A stretch of DNA of 12,795 nt from Candidatus Thorarchaeota archaeon (GTDB lineage: Archaea > Asgardarchaeota > Thorarchaeia > Thorarchaeales > Thorarchaeaceae), in NCBI GenBank assembly GCA_023134215.1, contig JAGLUV010000078.1, positions 1 through 12,795 of the forward strand, in the 5' to 3' direction. Below are positions 1 through 6,928 of this stretch, piece by piece; position 1 is the stretch's first letter; each line of letters begins with the position of its first letter. The notes under the pieces were generated by a model. The model saw only the letters and a list, made by a program, of their open reading frames with translations. It was not told the DNA's origin and searched no databases. The translations under genes were made by a program, and so were the position numbers.

Positions 1-599
1 TCTGAGCCAATTCGGAAATCGAGACCGTGCCGGTCTTTGCTCGCAGAGGTGATGAAAGCCTTGACATCTTTCCCGTATGCTTCGACTGTTCGTTGAGTGA
101 CAATGGTGTTGATTTTCTCTTCTTCATATTCAGTGAGTGGGCGATTGTCGGCCCGTATCTGGAGAATAGCGTTATAGTAGCCTCCGCTCATCATTCCGCA
201 GGTGTCACAAGTCCCATGACTGAATCTGACCTCTACTGGATAGCTCTCTTCATGGGAAGGAAGAGTCTTGTGGGAGCGGCCTGATGCTTTCACTCTGATG
301 TGCAATACCCTATCGAGCCGATTCTCCTCTTCAAGCGAAATCGCAACGTCCGAAACATGACGTTTCACGCCCCGGTGTAGCAGCAGCTCCACCTGTCGAT
401 CAATCAGCTCATCCTTGGCTGGAAGAGGCCCAGTAATCACCGTCCAGCCACCTGGCACCTTCACTGCCCCACAACGTTTGCAGGTGCGAATCTGAAGCGG
501 AGTGTCCACTTGGATTAGAGGGTGCTCCTTTGCATAGCATGAGGCGCACAATCCCTCTAGAACTGCATCTTCGCCACAGATGTAACACGGTGCTGGCAA
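1..599 (-). CDS. nmd3: NMD3 family 60S/50S export-type adaptor, C-terminal part missing
   Basis: I translated this frame by hand: it stays open from a TTG at 599-597 to the window edge, giving 199 residues. The N-terminus (MPAPCYICGED) begins a row of CxxC pairs: C5/C8, C18/C21, C40/C43, then C131/C134, followed by GGYYNAILQIR. This arrangement is typical of archaeal and eukaryotic NMD3. Eukaryotic Nmd3 is the adaptor for large-subunit export. The archaeal protein is thought to act in large ribosomal subunit maturation or quality control, but its role is less well defined. No in-frame ATG lies upstream, and a TATA-like TTTAAA sits about 30 bases before the TTG, so the mRNA is probably leaderless or nearly so. 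The gene diverges from the DUF134 gene. The C-terminal half lies outside the window. Family assignment is confident; the start codon is moderately sure. Confidence 0.88.
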   Translation of the reverse strand, partial: MPAPCYICGEDAVLEGLCASCYAKEHPLIQVDTPLQIRTCKRCGAVKVPGGWTVITGPLPAKDELIDRQVELLLHRGVKRHVSDVAISLEEENRLDRVLHIRVKASGRSHKTLPSHEESYPVEVRFSHGTCDTCGMMSGGYYNAILQIRADNRPLTEYEEEKINTIVTQRTVEAYGKDVKAFITSASKDRHGLDFRIGS

Positions 600-628
600 A
601 TTTATCGACTGAGAAGTATCGTGAAACC

Positions 629-636
629 TTTAAAAT
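629..636. promoter_or_regulatory. TATA-like element between nmd3 and the DUF134 gene, possibly bidirectional
   Basis: The sequence TTTAAAAT has a palindromic TTTAAA core. Taking about 27 bases from a TATA centre to the transcription start, the minus-strand start would fall near 605, six bases before the nmd3 TTG. The plus-strand start would fall near 658, about 17 bases before the DUF134 ATG at 676. One element could therefore serve both genes. No second TATA candidate is evident in the 76-base gap. This is inferred from spacing alone. Confidence 0.5.
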
Positions 637-675
637 GTGAATGAAATGTGCCTTACGAACGCCAGACGTATCTCA

Positions 676-1167
676 ATGATGAGAACAACGCTAAGTCAAG
701 GAGTACAGCTAGCAAGAAACAAGGGGGTTTATGCGATTCCTCGAAAGAAACTACATAGACGGGTCCATCAGGAACCACCAGTTTCAGTCTTCAAGCCTGC
801 AGGCATACCTGCAAGAGACCTTGACGAGATTCTGATAACTGTGGACGAGTTCGAGGCAATCCGACTAGCGGATTTTGAAGGAATGAGTCAGAGAGAAGCT
901 AGCGTCACAATGCAGATTAGTCAACCCACGTTTAACCGAGTGTTATCATCTGCTAGAAGCAAAATTGCAAAGGGACTAGTTCAGGGGGATGTTCTGCGGA
1001 TTGAAGGGGGGCGCTACCTTCTTGAAGATGGCACAGGAGTCTTGTTATGTGTTGCATGCGGTTACACACTTGATATGAAATCGGACGATAGAAGCTCCTG
1101 CCCCAAATGTAATTCAACCAACCTACGATGGAACCGATGGGAAACCAAAAAGCGGAATCCTGCATAG
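676..1167 (+). CDS. DUF134 (UPF0251) HTH DNA-binding protein with C-terminal zinc ribbon
   Basis: This is a predicted DNA-binding regulator. The conserved DUF134 segment is clear: FKPAGIPARDLDEI (residues 39-52), the acidic VDEFEAIRLADFEG stretch (56-69), and a sigma-70 region-4-like helix-turn-helix (MSQREASVTMQISQPTFNRV, about 70-89) ending in ARSKIAKGL. A C-terminal zinc ribbon follows with C125/C128 and C142/C145. DUF134 proteins are usually about 100 residues, so the ribbon is an added module. The frame also opens at GTG 637 and ATG 646, but the TATA-like box at 629-636 would put transcription start near 658. I therefore prefer ATG 676; ATG 679 is equally possible. No convincing Shine-Dalgarno is seen. 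The targets are unknown. It ends 45 bases from the convergent DUF424 gene. Confidence 0.85.
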   Translation: MMRTTLSQGVQLARNKGVYAIPRKKLHRRVHQEPPVSVFKPAGIPARDLDEILITVDEFEAIRLADFEGMSQREASVTMQISQPTFNRVLSSARSKIAKGLVQGDVLRIEGGRYLLEDGTGVLLCVACGYTLDMKSDDRSSCPKCNSTNLRWNRWETKKRNPA

Positions 1168-1212
1168 GCAGATGAAAAGCAGCCGAAATCCATCTTCATA
1201 TGTCGAAAGCGC

Positions 1213-1512
1213 TTACATACGCATCCACTGGGCATGTGGATGGCCTTCTATGTATATCACGGCGCTCTCGTGAACAAAGCCAGCATCTATTGCTGCTTTC
1301 ACGGTAGTCTGTCCAATCATGTTCGCAATCGTGGCATCCTTGAGTTGCACAAAGCACTTCTTCATGTCCACAAGTTCCCCCCCATAAAACTCCTCGCTGA
1401 CCTTGAACTTGAGATCTCCCTCGATTAGAGTCCGGCCCAACAAGTCCTCATCACAGATTGATACGAGTAGATGATCATGGGTTGCTCGAACTCGCATGTA
1501 GACGGACGGCAT
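1213..1512 (-). CDS. DUF424 family protein
   Basis: This small protein has 99 residues from ATG 1512 and belongs to the archaeal DUF424 family. It shows the family landmarks: VYMRVRATHDHLLVSICDE near the N-terminus, LLGRTLIEGDLKFKVSE, the EEFYGGELVD block, and a C-terminal ATIANMIGQTTVKAAIDAG followed by GHPHAQW. The biochemical role is not established. The frame is open further upstream, but that extension overlaps the aIF2-beta gene and has no family similarity. The chosen ATG has an AAAGGTGG ribosome binding site seven bases before it. The gene follows the aIF2-beta stop by 16 bases, so the two are almost certainly cotranscribed, which suggests a role linked to translation. Confidence 0.85.
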   Translation of the reverse strand: MPSVYMRVRATHDHLLVSICDEDLLGRTLIEGDLKFKVSEEFYGGELVDMKKCFVQLKDATIANMIGQTTVKAAIDAGFVHESAVIYIEGHPHAQWMRM

Positions 1513-1528
1513 TGAAAGACCACCTTTG

Positions 1529-1942
1529 CTAGACCGGTCTGATAGCTGTACGAGCTCCACACGCACTACAATGCAAGTAGTAAGCGTTTTTCTCCTTGCC
1601 CATAGTTGTGTCAGGTCTTCCACACACCGGGCAAATGACGTAGGCCTCGACATAGCGCTTCAGAACGTTTCCAACACCTTCAGCGGTGAATTTGCCTTGG
1701 AAGACTGTTGTGCTCCCCTCGAAGTTTCCCGCTGTGGCGAGTTGGCCCGAAATGAATTTCATGACTTCTTTTCCAGGCCGATTCAGAACCATGATAATCT
1801 CTTGAAAGTTCTGCCAGATACTTCGGTTGCCTTGAACTATGAGCTGTACTTTGGGAACTTGGAATCGCTCACCTGATTTCTTGAAAGCATCTTCCGGGAT
1901 TTGGCTTCTTGCTCTATCGAGAAGGCTATCATAGTCGTCCAT
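1529..1942 (-). CDS. eif2b: Translation initiation factor 2 subunit beta (aIF2-beta)
   Basis: This is the beta subunit of the heterotrimeric aIF2, which brings Met-tRNAi to the small ribosomal subunit. From ATG 1942 the protein is 137 residues. It opens with the family-typical DYDSLLDRARSQIPED and has the central alpha-beta domain around residues 30-100 (RPGKEVMKFISGQLATAG, then FTAEGVGNVLKRYVEAYV). The C-terminal zinc ribbon has C104/C107 and C125/C128. A GTG at 1954 is also in frame. I prefer ATG 1942 because GGTGTGA sits about eight bases upstream and because family members start at this point. It lies between the RPA32-like gene (51 bases upstream) and the DUF424 gene (16 bases downstream), consistent with one transcript. 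Confidence 0.95.
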   Translation of the reverse strand: MDDYDSLLDRARSQIPEDAFKKSGERFQVPKVQLIVQGNRSIWQNFQEIIMVLNRPGKEVMKFISGQLATAGNFEGSTTVFQGKFTAEGVGNVLKRYVEAYVICPVCGRPDTTMGKEKNAYYLHCSACGARTAIRPV

Positions 1943-1993
1943 GAGTTGATTCACACCGTTTCTGCTATTGAAGGTTCTGCTCGCGTCAATGGA

Positions 1994-2689
1994 CTATGTA
2001 TCAATGGGCAAATAGTATCCAATCTTCACTTCGCGAATCTTCTGTTTATCCATGAGGTCAATGACCTTCAGTGTGATAGCAGATTTGCTACTACCTTGTT
2101 TCTCGAAACATGACACGATATCCTGAAGGTAAACGCCATCCGGCGACACGTTCTCACGGATGAATTGAAGAATCTTTGTGGCTAGCGTTCTAGGGGATTT
2201 GGGTTTCTTAGCCGGGGTCGAACTCTTACTCTTAACCGGTTTGAGGGTTTCTTGGACATCGCCCATAGACTCACTCTCACTGGGAGTTGAGATGCCACTG
2301 CGTGTGAGAATGGCTCTATAACGCTCCAGCTGATGAAGTGTCATGTAGTTTGCGTCATCCAGAGTCCGCACAATCTCGGGCACTATGTAGACTTCACCCT
2401 CATACTCCCGCACTTTCCCTACGATCATTGCAAGTGTGTTAGTCTCAACTTGTTCAAGTGATTGTGTTTCGCCCCAAGCTTTTGCTCTGATCGTTTCAGT
2501 TCCATCATCGATTGTTATGCTGGCGAAGCTTCCTTGGCCCACATACTGACGAACTATGAAACCCACCAAAACGACTCGCCGAAGCTCGACACCTTGAGGA
2601 GACACAACGTGATGGCCGTCTTCCTCATTGTACGTCCCACGAATAATGTCAGCAACTGATGCTCTGACAGCAGTCATTCGTTCTCGCAT
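1994..2689 (-). CDS. RPA32-like single-stranded DNA-binding protein (OB fold plus winged helix)
   Basis: From ATG 2689 the protein has 231 residues in three parts. First comes an OB fold at about 35-110 (RRVVLVGFIVRQ, FASITIDDGTETIRAKAWGE, IVGKVREYEGEVYIVPEIVR). A Ser/Thr/Pro/Lys-rich linker covers about 133-168. A winged-helix domain follows at about 168-230 (ATKILQFIREN, GVYLQDIVSCFEKQG, ITLKVIDLMDKQKIREV). This is the domain order of eukaryotic RPA32 and archaeal RPA-associated subunits, so it probably binds single-stranded DNA as part of a replication protein A complex. The frame is open to an ATG at 2758, but a TATA-like GTTTATCTA at 2779-2771 would start transcription near 2749, so 2689 or 2677 fits better. 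It sits between fen1 and aIF2-beta. The general class is well supported; the exact subunit identity is not. Confidence 0.82.
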   Translation of the reverse strand: MRERMTAVRASVADIIRGTYNEEDGHHVVSPQGVELRRVVLVGFIVRQYVGQGSFASITIDDGTETIRAKAWGETQSLEQVETNTLAMIVGKVREYEGEVYIVPEIVRTLDDANYMTLHQLERYRAILTRSGISTPSESESMGDVQETLKPVKSKSSTPAKKPKSPRTLATKILQFIRENVSPDGVYLQDIVSCFEKQGSSKSAITLKVIDLMDKQKIREVKIGYYLPIDT

Positions 2690-2770
2690 TCTGTAGTCCG
2701 TCCTTAGACTCTCGTTATTGTTCAGCTGTATAAACCATTCTCTGGAACAAATGAACACTTCTCAAGTGGC

Positions 2771-2779
2771 TAGATAAAC
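2771..2779 (-). promoter_or_regulatory. Candidate TATA box for the RPA32-like gene
   Basis: GTTTATCTA is read on the minus strand in the 123-base gap between the fen1 stop and the chosen RPA32-like start. It suggests that the RPA32-like, aIF2-beta and DUF424 genes can be transcribed apart from fen1. The expected transcription start is near 2749. This is a sequence match only. Confidence 0.4.
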
Positions 2780-2812
2780 TGCAATGCTTCATGAAACCTA
2801 ATCGCTTTGAGG

Positions 2813-3847
2813 TCAAAAGAAGTCGCTCAACGCACTCTGTTTAGTCGACCCGTGCAGTTCTTCTAGCGCTTTGGAGAGCCTATTGAGAGTGCTCTGAATG
2901 CGATCCTCGCCAAAGTCATGTTCCTTGCACAGAATTCGCTTTATCTCATCCGGCTCTGGATTAGACCATTCCAGTTTCTCCATCTTTGACGTGGGCGGAT
3001 TTAGAAAGAGTTCTCTTATTTCCACGTAGGGGAATTTCAGCTCCATTCCTTTCTCGGATTCAATCTTCTCAAGCGAATCATACTGTTTTACTAGCTTTAG
3101 AGCTGTTTTCGGACCGACACGAGGAACCTTCTCGTTGTAATCAGTGCCGATTAGGATGGCAATATCCACTAACTGCTCTCTGGTGATGTTCAATAGTTTG
3201 AGGTTGAGATCTAGGTCTATGACCTCAGGATGCACTGTCTTGTAGGTCTTGGATCTGGCGACTTTGCGACGGCCAGAGATGGATAGATTGCGAATCATTC
3301 TGGGACAGTTGTATAAGAGAGAGTCATTGTCTTGACTTGCGCTCGCCCATACAAAGCCTTCACGAGCCATCTGGGCCGCGAGGGCTTCCCCTTCAGACGG
3401 AGCTTGAATAACTGGTATCCCCAAGGCAGTTAGTAGCTTTTTACTCTCCTCAATCATGTCAGAAGTTAGTCGTGAACTAGCCTGTCCTGCCTTCCGGGCA
3501 TCTTCAATCCGCCCCTCTGCCTTTGCTTTCTCCCAAGTCTTGTAGGCAGTTTCTCTAATTTCTCGCCTTCGCTTGACCTCAGCAGCTTTGAGTTTCGGTG
3601 CCTCGCCATCAAAGACGTAGACTGGGCGTATGCCGCCCTCGAGAAGATTCACATTCCGGTAGAACAGCCCACTCAAGTGGCTCGTTACTTGGCCGCGTCG
3701 GTCCATCAACGGAGTGCCATCTGGCTGCCTAATGCTTGAGAGAAACTGATAGAGTGTGTTGAATGCATCAACGGCAATCTCTCGACCTGACAAGTCATTC
3801 AGTGTGATTGGTTCTGCTCTGATTATATCACCGAGCTTCGTCCCCAT
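2813..3847 (-). CDS. fen: Flap endonuclease 1 (FEN-1)
   Basis: This structure-specific 5' nuclease removes flaps during Okazaki fragment maturation and long-patch base excision repair. The protein is 344 residues, the usual archaeal length, and begins MGTKLGDII. All metal-binding acidic residues are present: D27, D80, E152 and E154 in the APSEGEA motif, D173 and D175 in SASQDNDSL, and D236 in IGTDYNEKV. A helix-hairpin-helix-type DNA-binding segment follows (PRVGPKTALKLVKQYDSL). The last eight residues, QSALSDFF (337-344), form a perfect PCNA-interacting box. The ATG at 3847 is fixed by the conserved N-terminus, because Gly2 is part of the active-site architecture. It is the first gene of the minus-strand cluster and diverges from the zinc ribbon gene. 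Confidence 0.97.
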   Translation of the reverse strand: MGTKLGDIIRAEPITLNDLSGREIAVDAFNTLYQFLSSIRQPDGTPLMDRRGQVTSHLSGLFYRNVNLLEGGIRPVYVFDGEAPKLKAAEVKRRREIRETAYKTWEKAKAEGRIEDARKAGQASSRLTSDMIEESKKLLTALGIPVIQAPSEGEALAAQMAREGFVWASASQDNDSLLYNCPRMIRNLSISGRRKVARSKTYKTVHPEVIDLDLNLKLLNITREQLVDIAILIGTDYNEKVPRVGPKTALKLVKQYDSLEKIESEKGMELKFPYVEIRELFLNPPTSKMEKLEWSNPEPDEIKRILCKEHDFGEDRIQSTLNRLSKALEELHGSTKQSALSDFF

Positions 3848-4008
3848 CAGGTTTTCGCCTTCGTCGGGTCTACATCCTGTATCCAGTCATAAGTGGTTCG
3901 ATTCTCTCGAGGTGACTGGCATGCCGCTTCGCTAGGTTTATAACAAATCTTCAAATGAAAGCCAGAAACTGGTTGAAGAAGAAACCTTCTGGTGATATTT
4001 TGTCAAGT
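3848..4008. promoter_or_regulatory. Divergent promoter region, fen1 and zinc ribbon-aEF1-beta operon
   Basis: This 161-base region separates the two divergent genes. A clear TATA box, TTTATAAC at 3937-3944, faces the zinc ribbon gene and predicts a start near 3967. Read on the other strand it is GTTATAAA, so it could also drive fen1 with a leader of about 65 bases. A weaker alternative for fen1 is CTTATGAC at 3893-3886, which would leave a leader of about 16 bases. GGTGAT at 3991-3996 is a possible ribosome binding site for the zinc ribbon gene. Confidence 0.5.
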
Positions 4009-4176
4009 ATGCAAGCGATCAGATGTGCTTCGTGTCATGGGTCGATTTCGCCACATGAGAGCAGTGTGAAATTCAAATGTCCATCATGCGGTGCATTCAT
4101 GATTTGGCGATGTGAATCTTGTAGACGTTTCTCAAACAAATACAAGTGTCCCAGCTGTGGATTTGAAGGGCCATAG
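4009..4176 (+). CDS. Small zinc ribbon protein (HVO_2753-like, translation-associated)
   Basis: From ATG 4009 this is a 55-residue protein made almost entirely of four CxxC pairs: C6/C9, C24/C27, C35/C38 and C47/C50. They would form two zinc-binding sites. This matches the archaeal family of tiny zinc finger proteins often placed next to the aEF1-beta gene and predicted to be RNA-binding. No enzymatic role is expected. The frame is open back to ATG 3955, but that codon lies only about 14 bases after the TATA box at 3937-3944 and so would precede the predicted transcription start near 3967. TTG 4000 is the other possible start. The aEF1-beta gene begins 20 bases downstream, so the two form an operon. 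Confidence 0.85.
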   Translation: MQAIRCASCHGSISPHESSVKFKCPSCGAFMIWRCESCRRFSNKYKCPSCGFEGP

Positions 4177-4196
4177 ATAGGCAACGGTGTAGTGAA

Positions 4197-4463
4197 ATGG
4201 CAAGAGTGATTATCACACTAAAGATAATGCCAGATGGCATTGACATGAATATGGATGACTTGCTAGAACGTGTAAAAGGCGCCATTCCGGAAGGCACCGA
4301 CGTCAGAGCCAATGAGGTTATTCCAGTAGCGTTTGGTCTCAAGGCTCTCAGAATGAACGTGGCCAGAGAAGAGGCAATGGGGGGAACCGACGATATCGAG
4401 GCAGCCATAAGCGCCCTGGATGGCGTTGCGCAGGTAGAGGTCGAGATGGTTTCCCGAATGTGA
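4197..4463 (+). CDS. ef1b: Elongation factor 1-beta (aEF1-beta)
   Basis: This is the guanine nucleotide exchange factor that recycles aEF1A-GDP to aEF1A-GTP during elongation. The 88-residue length is standard for archaea. Family marks are the first beta strand with VIITLKIMPDGIDMNMDDL, then the central VIPVAFGLKALRMNV, and GTDDIEAAISALDGVAQVEVEMVSRM near the end. The ATG is preceded by GGTGT with a spacer of about six bases. It is the second gene of the operon with the zinc ribbon protein. Transcription probably ends in the following 248-base spacer, although no strong T-run terminator is visible. Confidence 0.96.
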   Translation: MARVIITLKIMPDGIDMNMDDLLERVKGAIPEGTDVRANEVIPVAFGLKALRMNVAREEAMGGTDDIEAAISALDGVAQVEVEMVSRM

Positions 4464-4711
4464 TTATGAGAGCAATTCTTAGTGGCGCGATTGCATATAG
4501 TTATGATATCAGGTAAGTCATAGTTTATATTGGAAGCCAGCGCGCGGCGGTCATATAACAAGAGTTGTTACATACCAGACTATATCGGTGGTAGAGAAAT
4601 ACTCTTTAGCGGAAAACCAGGACAGAGTAACAAGACGGCATTCATTGAATAGGGATTTACCGTCCTTGTTTCTGGACTCCAAACTCATACTATGGAGGAT
4701 GCGTTTAGCTA
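4464..4711 (+). promoter_or_regulatory. Spacer and probable long leader upstream of cdc48
   Basis: No credible coding region of useful length, tRNA or rRNA is seen here. Three TATA-like stretches face cdc48: TTTATAT at 4524-4530, CATATAAC at 4552-4559, and CTATAT at 4580-4585. They would give transcription starts near 4554, 4582 and 4609 and leaders of roughly 100-160 bases. The leader would contain the hairpin at 4617-4675 and a seven-codon mini-ORF at 4692-4712. Which promoter is used cannot be told from sequence. Confidence 0.45.
4617..4675 (+). other. Imperfect inverted repeat (hairpin) in the cdc48 leader
   Basis: AACAAGACGG at 4629-4638 pairs with CCGTCCTTGTT at 4660-4670: ten base pairs with one bulged base and a 21-base loop. 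CCAG (4617-4620) and CTGG (4672-4675) can extend it across an internal loop. It ends about 36 bases before the cdc48 start codon. It could be an RNA structure affecting translation, a protein-binding site in DNA, or chance. Confidence 0.4.
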
Positions 4712-4712
4712 G
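4692..4712 (+). other. Mini-ORF MEDAFS whose stop overlaps the cdc48 start
   Basis: ATG 4692 opens a six-codon frame ending in TAG at 4710-4712. The last base of that stop is the first base of the cdc48 GTG start. The ribosome binding sequence GGAGGAT (4694-4700) lies inside the mini-ORF, 11 bases before the GTG. It may be a coincidence or a translational coupling element. Confidence 0.2.
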
Positions 4713-6907
4713 TGGTCGAGATTGTTCTGAAAGTTGCAGAGGCTGAGCACAGAGATATCGGGCGATTCATAGTGAGAATTGACGCGGTATCGATGGAGAA
4801 ATTGGGTGTCAGGACAGGAGACATAATCCAAATCAAGGGTAAGAGAGGAACTGCCGCCATCGCTTGGCCAGCCTATCAAGGCGATAAGGGCCGTGAGATC
4901 ATAAGAATGGATGGCCGGATTAGAAGAAATGCAGGCGTTAGCTTAAGCGAGAAGGTGACTGTTTCCAGAGCTAATGAGGAACCCGCACGCAATGTCACAC
5001 TTGCGCCAACCTCTGTTCCAATCAGGCCCGAGCCCAGATTCGAAGAATTTGTAAAAAGGAAGCTGCTTAACTGCCCTGTAACTCCTCAAGATACTGTATT
5101 CATCCCAATTCTAGGACGGGCGATTCCCTTCAAAGTCACATCGATAAAGCCTGCTGGTACCGTTGTTGTGCAACATTCAACTATACTTACGATTACCGAG
5201 AAACCAACTGGTGATGTCATTGGCACGGCGCAGGTCACGTATGAAGAGATAGGTGGTCTTTCAGACGAAATCCAGCGCATTAGAGAGATGGTTGAGCTTC
5301 CCATGAAGCATCCAGAGCTCTTCAAGAGGCTGGGAATCGACCCTCCGCGCGGACTGATACTTCACGGCCCACCGGGCACGGGAAAGACTCTCCTGGCTAA
5401 GGCTGTGGCTAGCGAGTCAGAAGCGAATTTCATTCACATCAACGGCCCTGAAATCATGTCGAAGTTCTATGGCGAGTCAGAACAGAAGCTTCGTAAGATT
5501 TTCGAGGATGCAGAAGAAAATGCCCCTAGTATTATCTTCATAGATGAGATTGATGCGATTGCGCCCAAGAGAGAGGATGTGCAGGGAGAAGTTGAAAGAA
5601 GGGTTGTCGCACAACTTCTCGCAACAATGGATGGCCTAAAATCTAGAGGACAGGTTGTAGTCATTGCGGCCACAAACAGAGTGAATGCAGTTGATCCGGC
5701 ACTGAGAAGACCGGGCAGGTTTGACCGCGAGATTGAGATTGGCGTTCCGGATAAAACGGGAAGACTCGAGGTACTCCACATCCATTCAAGGGGTATGCCT
5801 TTGACAGAAGAAGGAAACCTACGCGTTGACCTAGAATCATTAGCTAGTAGAACACATGGATTCGTAGGAGCCGATCTTCATGCCCTCTGCAGAGAATCGG
5901 CAATGAAGGCATTGAGAAGATACTTGCCAAAAATCAACCTTGATGAAGAGGAGATACCTCAAGATGTGCTCGACCAGTTGGAGGTCACCAACGATGACTT
6001 CCTCGGGGCATTACGGGAGATTCAACCGACCGCGGTGCGAGAGGTATTCATTGAGATTCCAAACGTGCGCTGGAGCGATATTGGAGGGCTTCAAGAAGTA
6101 AAAGACACGTTAATCGAGGTTGTAGAATGGCCGCTCAAAAGACCTGAAACATTTACGCGCATAGGAATCTCGCCCCCGAAGGGCGTACTCATCTATGGTC
6201 CACCTGGTACTGGAAAGACTCTCCTTGCTAGAGCCGTAGCAACGGAAAGTGAGGCGAACTTCATTAGTGTCAAAGGCCCAGAACTGCTCTCCAAGTGGGT
6301 GGGCGAGAGCGAGAAAGCGGTTCGCGAGATATTCCGAAAAGCAAGAACTGCAGCACCAGCAATAATATTCTTTGACGAGATTGATGCAATTGCCCCGACG
6401 AGGGGTAGGAGCTCCGGAGACAGTCATGTCACTGAGAGAGTCATTAGTCAACTCTTGACAGAGATGGACGGTCTTGAATCTATGAAAGATGTGATTGTTC
6501 TAGCGGCAACAAATCGTCCAGAGCTCATAGATAGAGCTCTTCTCAGGACTGGCAGGTTTGATCGGTTCGTCTATGTGCCAGCACCCGATAAAAGTAGCCG
6601 AGAGAAGATATTCGAAATATACACCAGAAACATGCCACTTGACGAGGATGTAGTAATCGAGAAACTGGTGGAGATGACCGAGCACTTCGTTGGTGGCGAT
6701 GTCGAGGCACTATGTCGGGAGGCGGGCATGCGTGCCCTTAGAGAGAACATGGATGCCAAAATCGTTTCAATGAAGCACTTCAAGGATGCATTGAAAACGC
6801 TGCATGCATCCGTCACGCCGCATATCCTTGAGAACTACGAGAAAATGGATAAGGAACTTCGAAGGGTTGCTGTGACGGATATGACTCAACGTCCCGGAAC
6901 AATATGA
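4712..6907 (+). CDS. cdc48: Cdc48/VAT-type AAA+ ATPase (double-ring unfoldase)
   Basis: This is the archaeal p97/VCP homologue, a hexameric ATPase that unfolds proteins and remodels complexes, often handing substrates to the proteasome. Its 731 residues carry the N-domain double-psi beta-barrel (about 1-90) and the rest of the N-domain to about 165. D1 follows with Walker A GPPGTGKT 219-226, Walker B IIFIDE 274-279, sensor N322 and RRPGRFDR 332-339. D2 has Walker A 496-503, Walker B IIFFDE 551-556, N601 and LRTGRFDR 611-618. Aromatic pore-loop residues are present in both rings (KFYG at 251-254, KWVG at 528-531). Both ATPase sites look active. The C-terminus ends PGTI, without the HbYX motif used by PAN to dock to the proteasome. 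The GTG start matches the family N-terminus ([17 protein letters not shown]). The next gene begins 21 bases after the stop. Confidence 0.97.
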   Translation: MVEIVLKVAEAEHRDIGRFIVRIDAVSMEKLGVRTGDIIQIKGKRGTAAIAWPAYQGDKGREIIRMDGRIRRNAGVSLSEKVTVSRANEEPARNVTLAPTSVPIRPEPRFEEFVKRKLLNCPVTPQDTVFIPILGRAIPFKVTSIKPAGTVVVQHSTILTITEKPTGDVIGTAQVTYEEIGGLSDEIQRIREMVELPMKHPELFKRLGIDPPRGLILHGPPGTGKTLLAKAVASESEANFIHINGPEIMSKFYGESEQKLRKIFEDAEENAPSIIFIDEIDAIAPKREDVQGEVERRVVAQLLATMDGLKSRGQVVVIAATNRVNAVDPALRRPGRFDREIEIGVPDKTGRLEVLHIHSRGMPLTEEGNLRVDLESLASRTHGFVGADLHALCRESAMKALRRYLPKINLDEEEIPQDVLDQLEVTNDDFLGALREIQPTAVREVFIEIPNVRWSDIGGLQEVKDTLIEVVEWPLKRPETFTRIGISPPKGVLIYGPPGTGKTLLARAVATESEANFISVKGPELLSKWVGESEKAVREIFRKARTAAPAIIFFDEIDAIAPTRGRSSGDSHVTERVISQLLTEMDGLESMKDVIVLAATNRPELIDRALLRTGRFDRFVYVPAPDKSSREKIFEIYTRNMPLDEDVVIEKLVEMTEHFVGGDVEALCREAGMRALRENMDAKIVSMKHFKDALKTLHASVTPHILENYEKMDKELRRVAVTDMTQRPGTI

Positions 6908-6928
6908 ATAACGGAAAGTGATGGTGGA

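Noticed and set aside
27..284. Open plus-strand frame of 85 codons
   Set aside because: It lies opposite the NMD3 coding frame, which has the conserved zinc motifs. The plus-strand translation shows no family features.
1168..1212. Possible terminator hairpin between the DUF134 and DUF424 stops (AGATG with CATCT)
   Set aside because: Only five base pairs with a 16-base loop and no T-run, so it is indistinguishable from chance.
1526..1876. Plus-strand frame of 116 codons
   Set aside because: It is the complement of aIF2-beta, whose family motifs and zinc ribbon make the minus-strand reading certain.
3325..3350. FEN-1 motif SQDNDS in place of the common SQDYDS
   Set aside because: The residue between the two catalytic aspartates varies among FEN-1 proteins (human has Met), so the change does not suggest loss of activity.
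4097..4561. Minus-strand frame of 154 codons
   Set aside because: It covers the zinc ribbon and aEF1-beta genes in antisense. Its translation is low-complexity Ser/Thr-rich, as expected of an antisense shadow.
4464..4711. Possible tRNA or C/D box RNA gene in the spacer before cdc48
   Set aside because: No cloverleaf, T-loop consensus or paired C and D boxes could be found. Only a single hairpin is supported.
5467..5781. Minus-strand frames inside cdc48, this one and others at 5086-5325 and 6110-6816
   Set aside because: They are shadows of the well-conserved AAA+ domains. No ribosome binding site or family pattern was seen.
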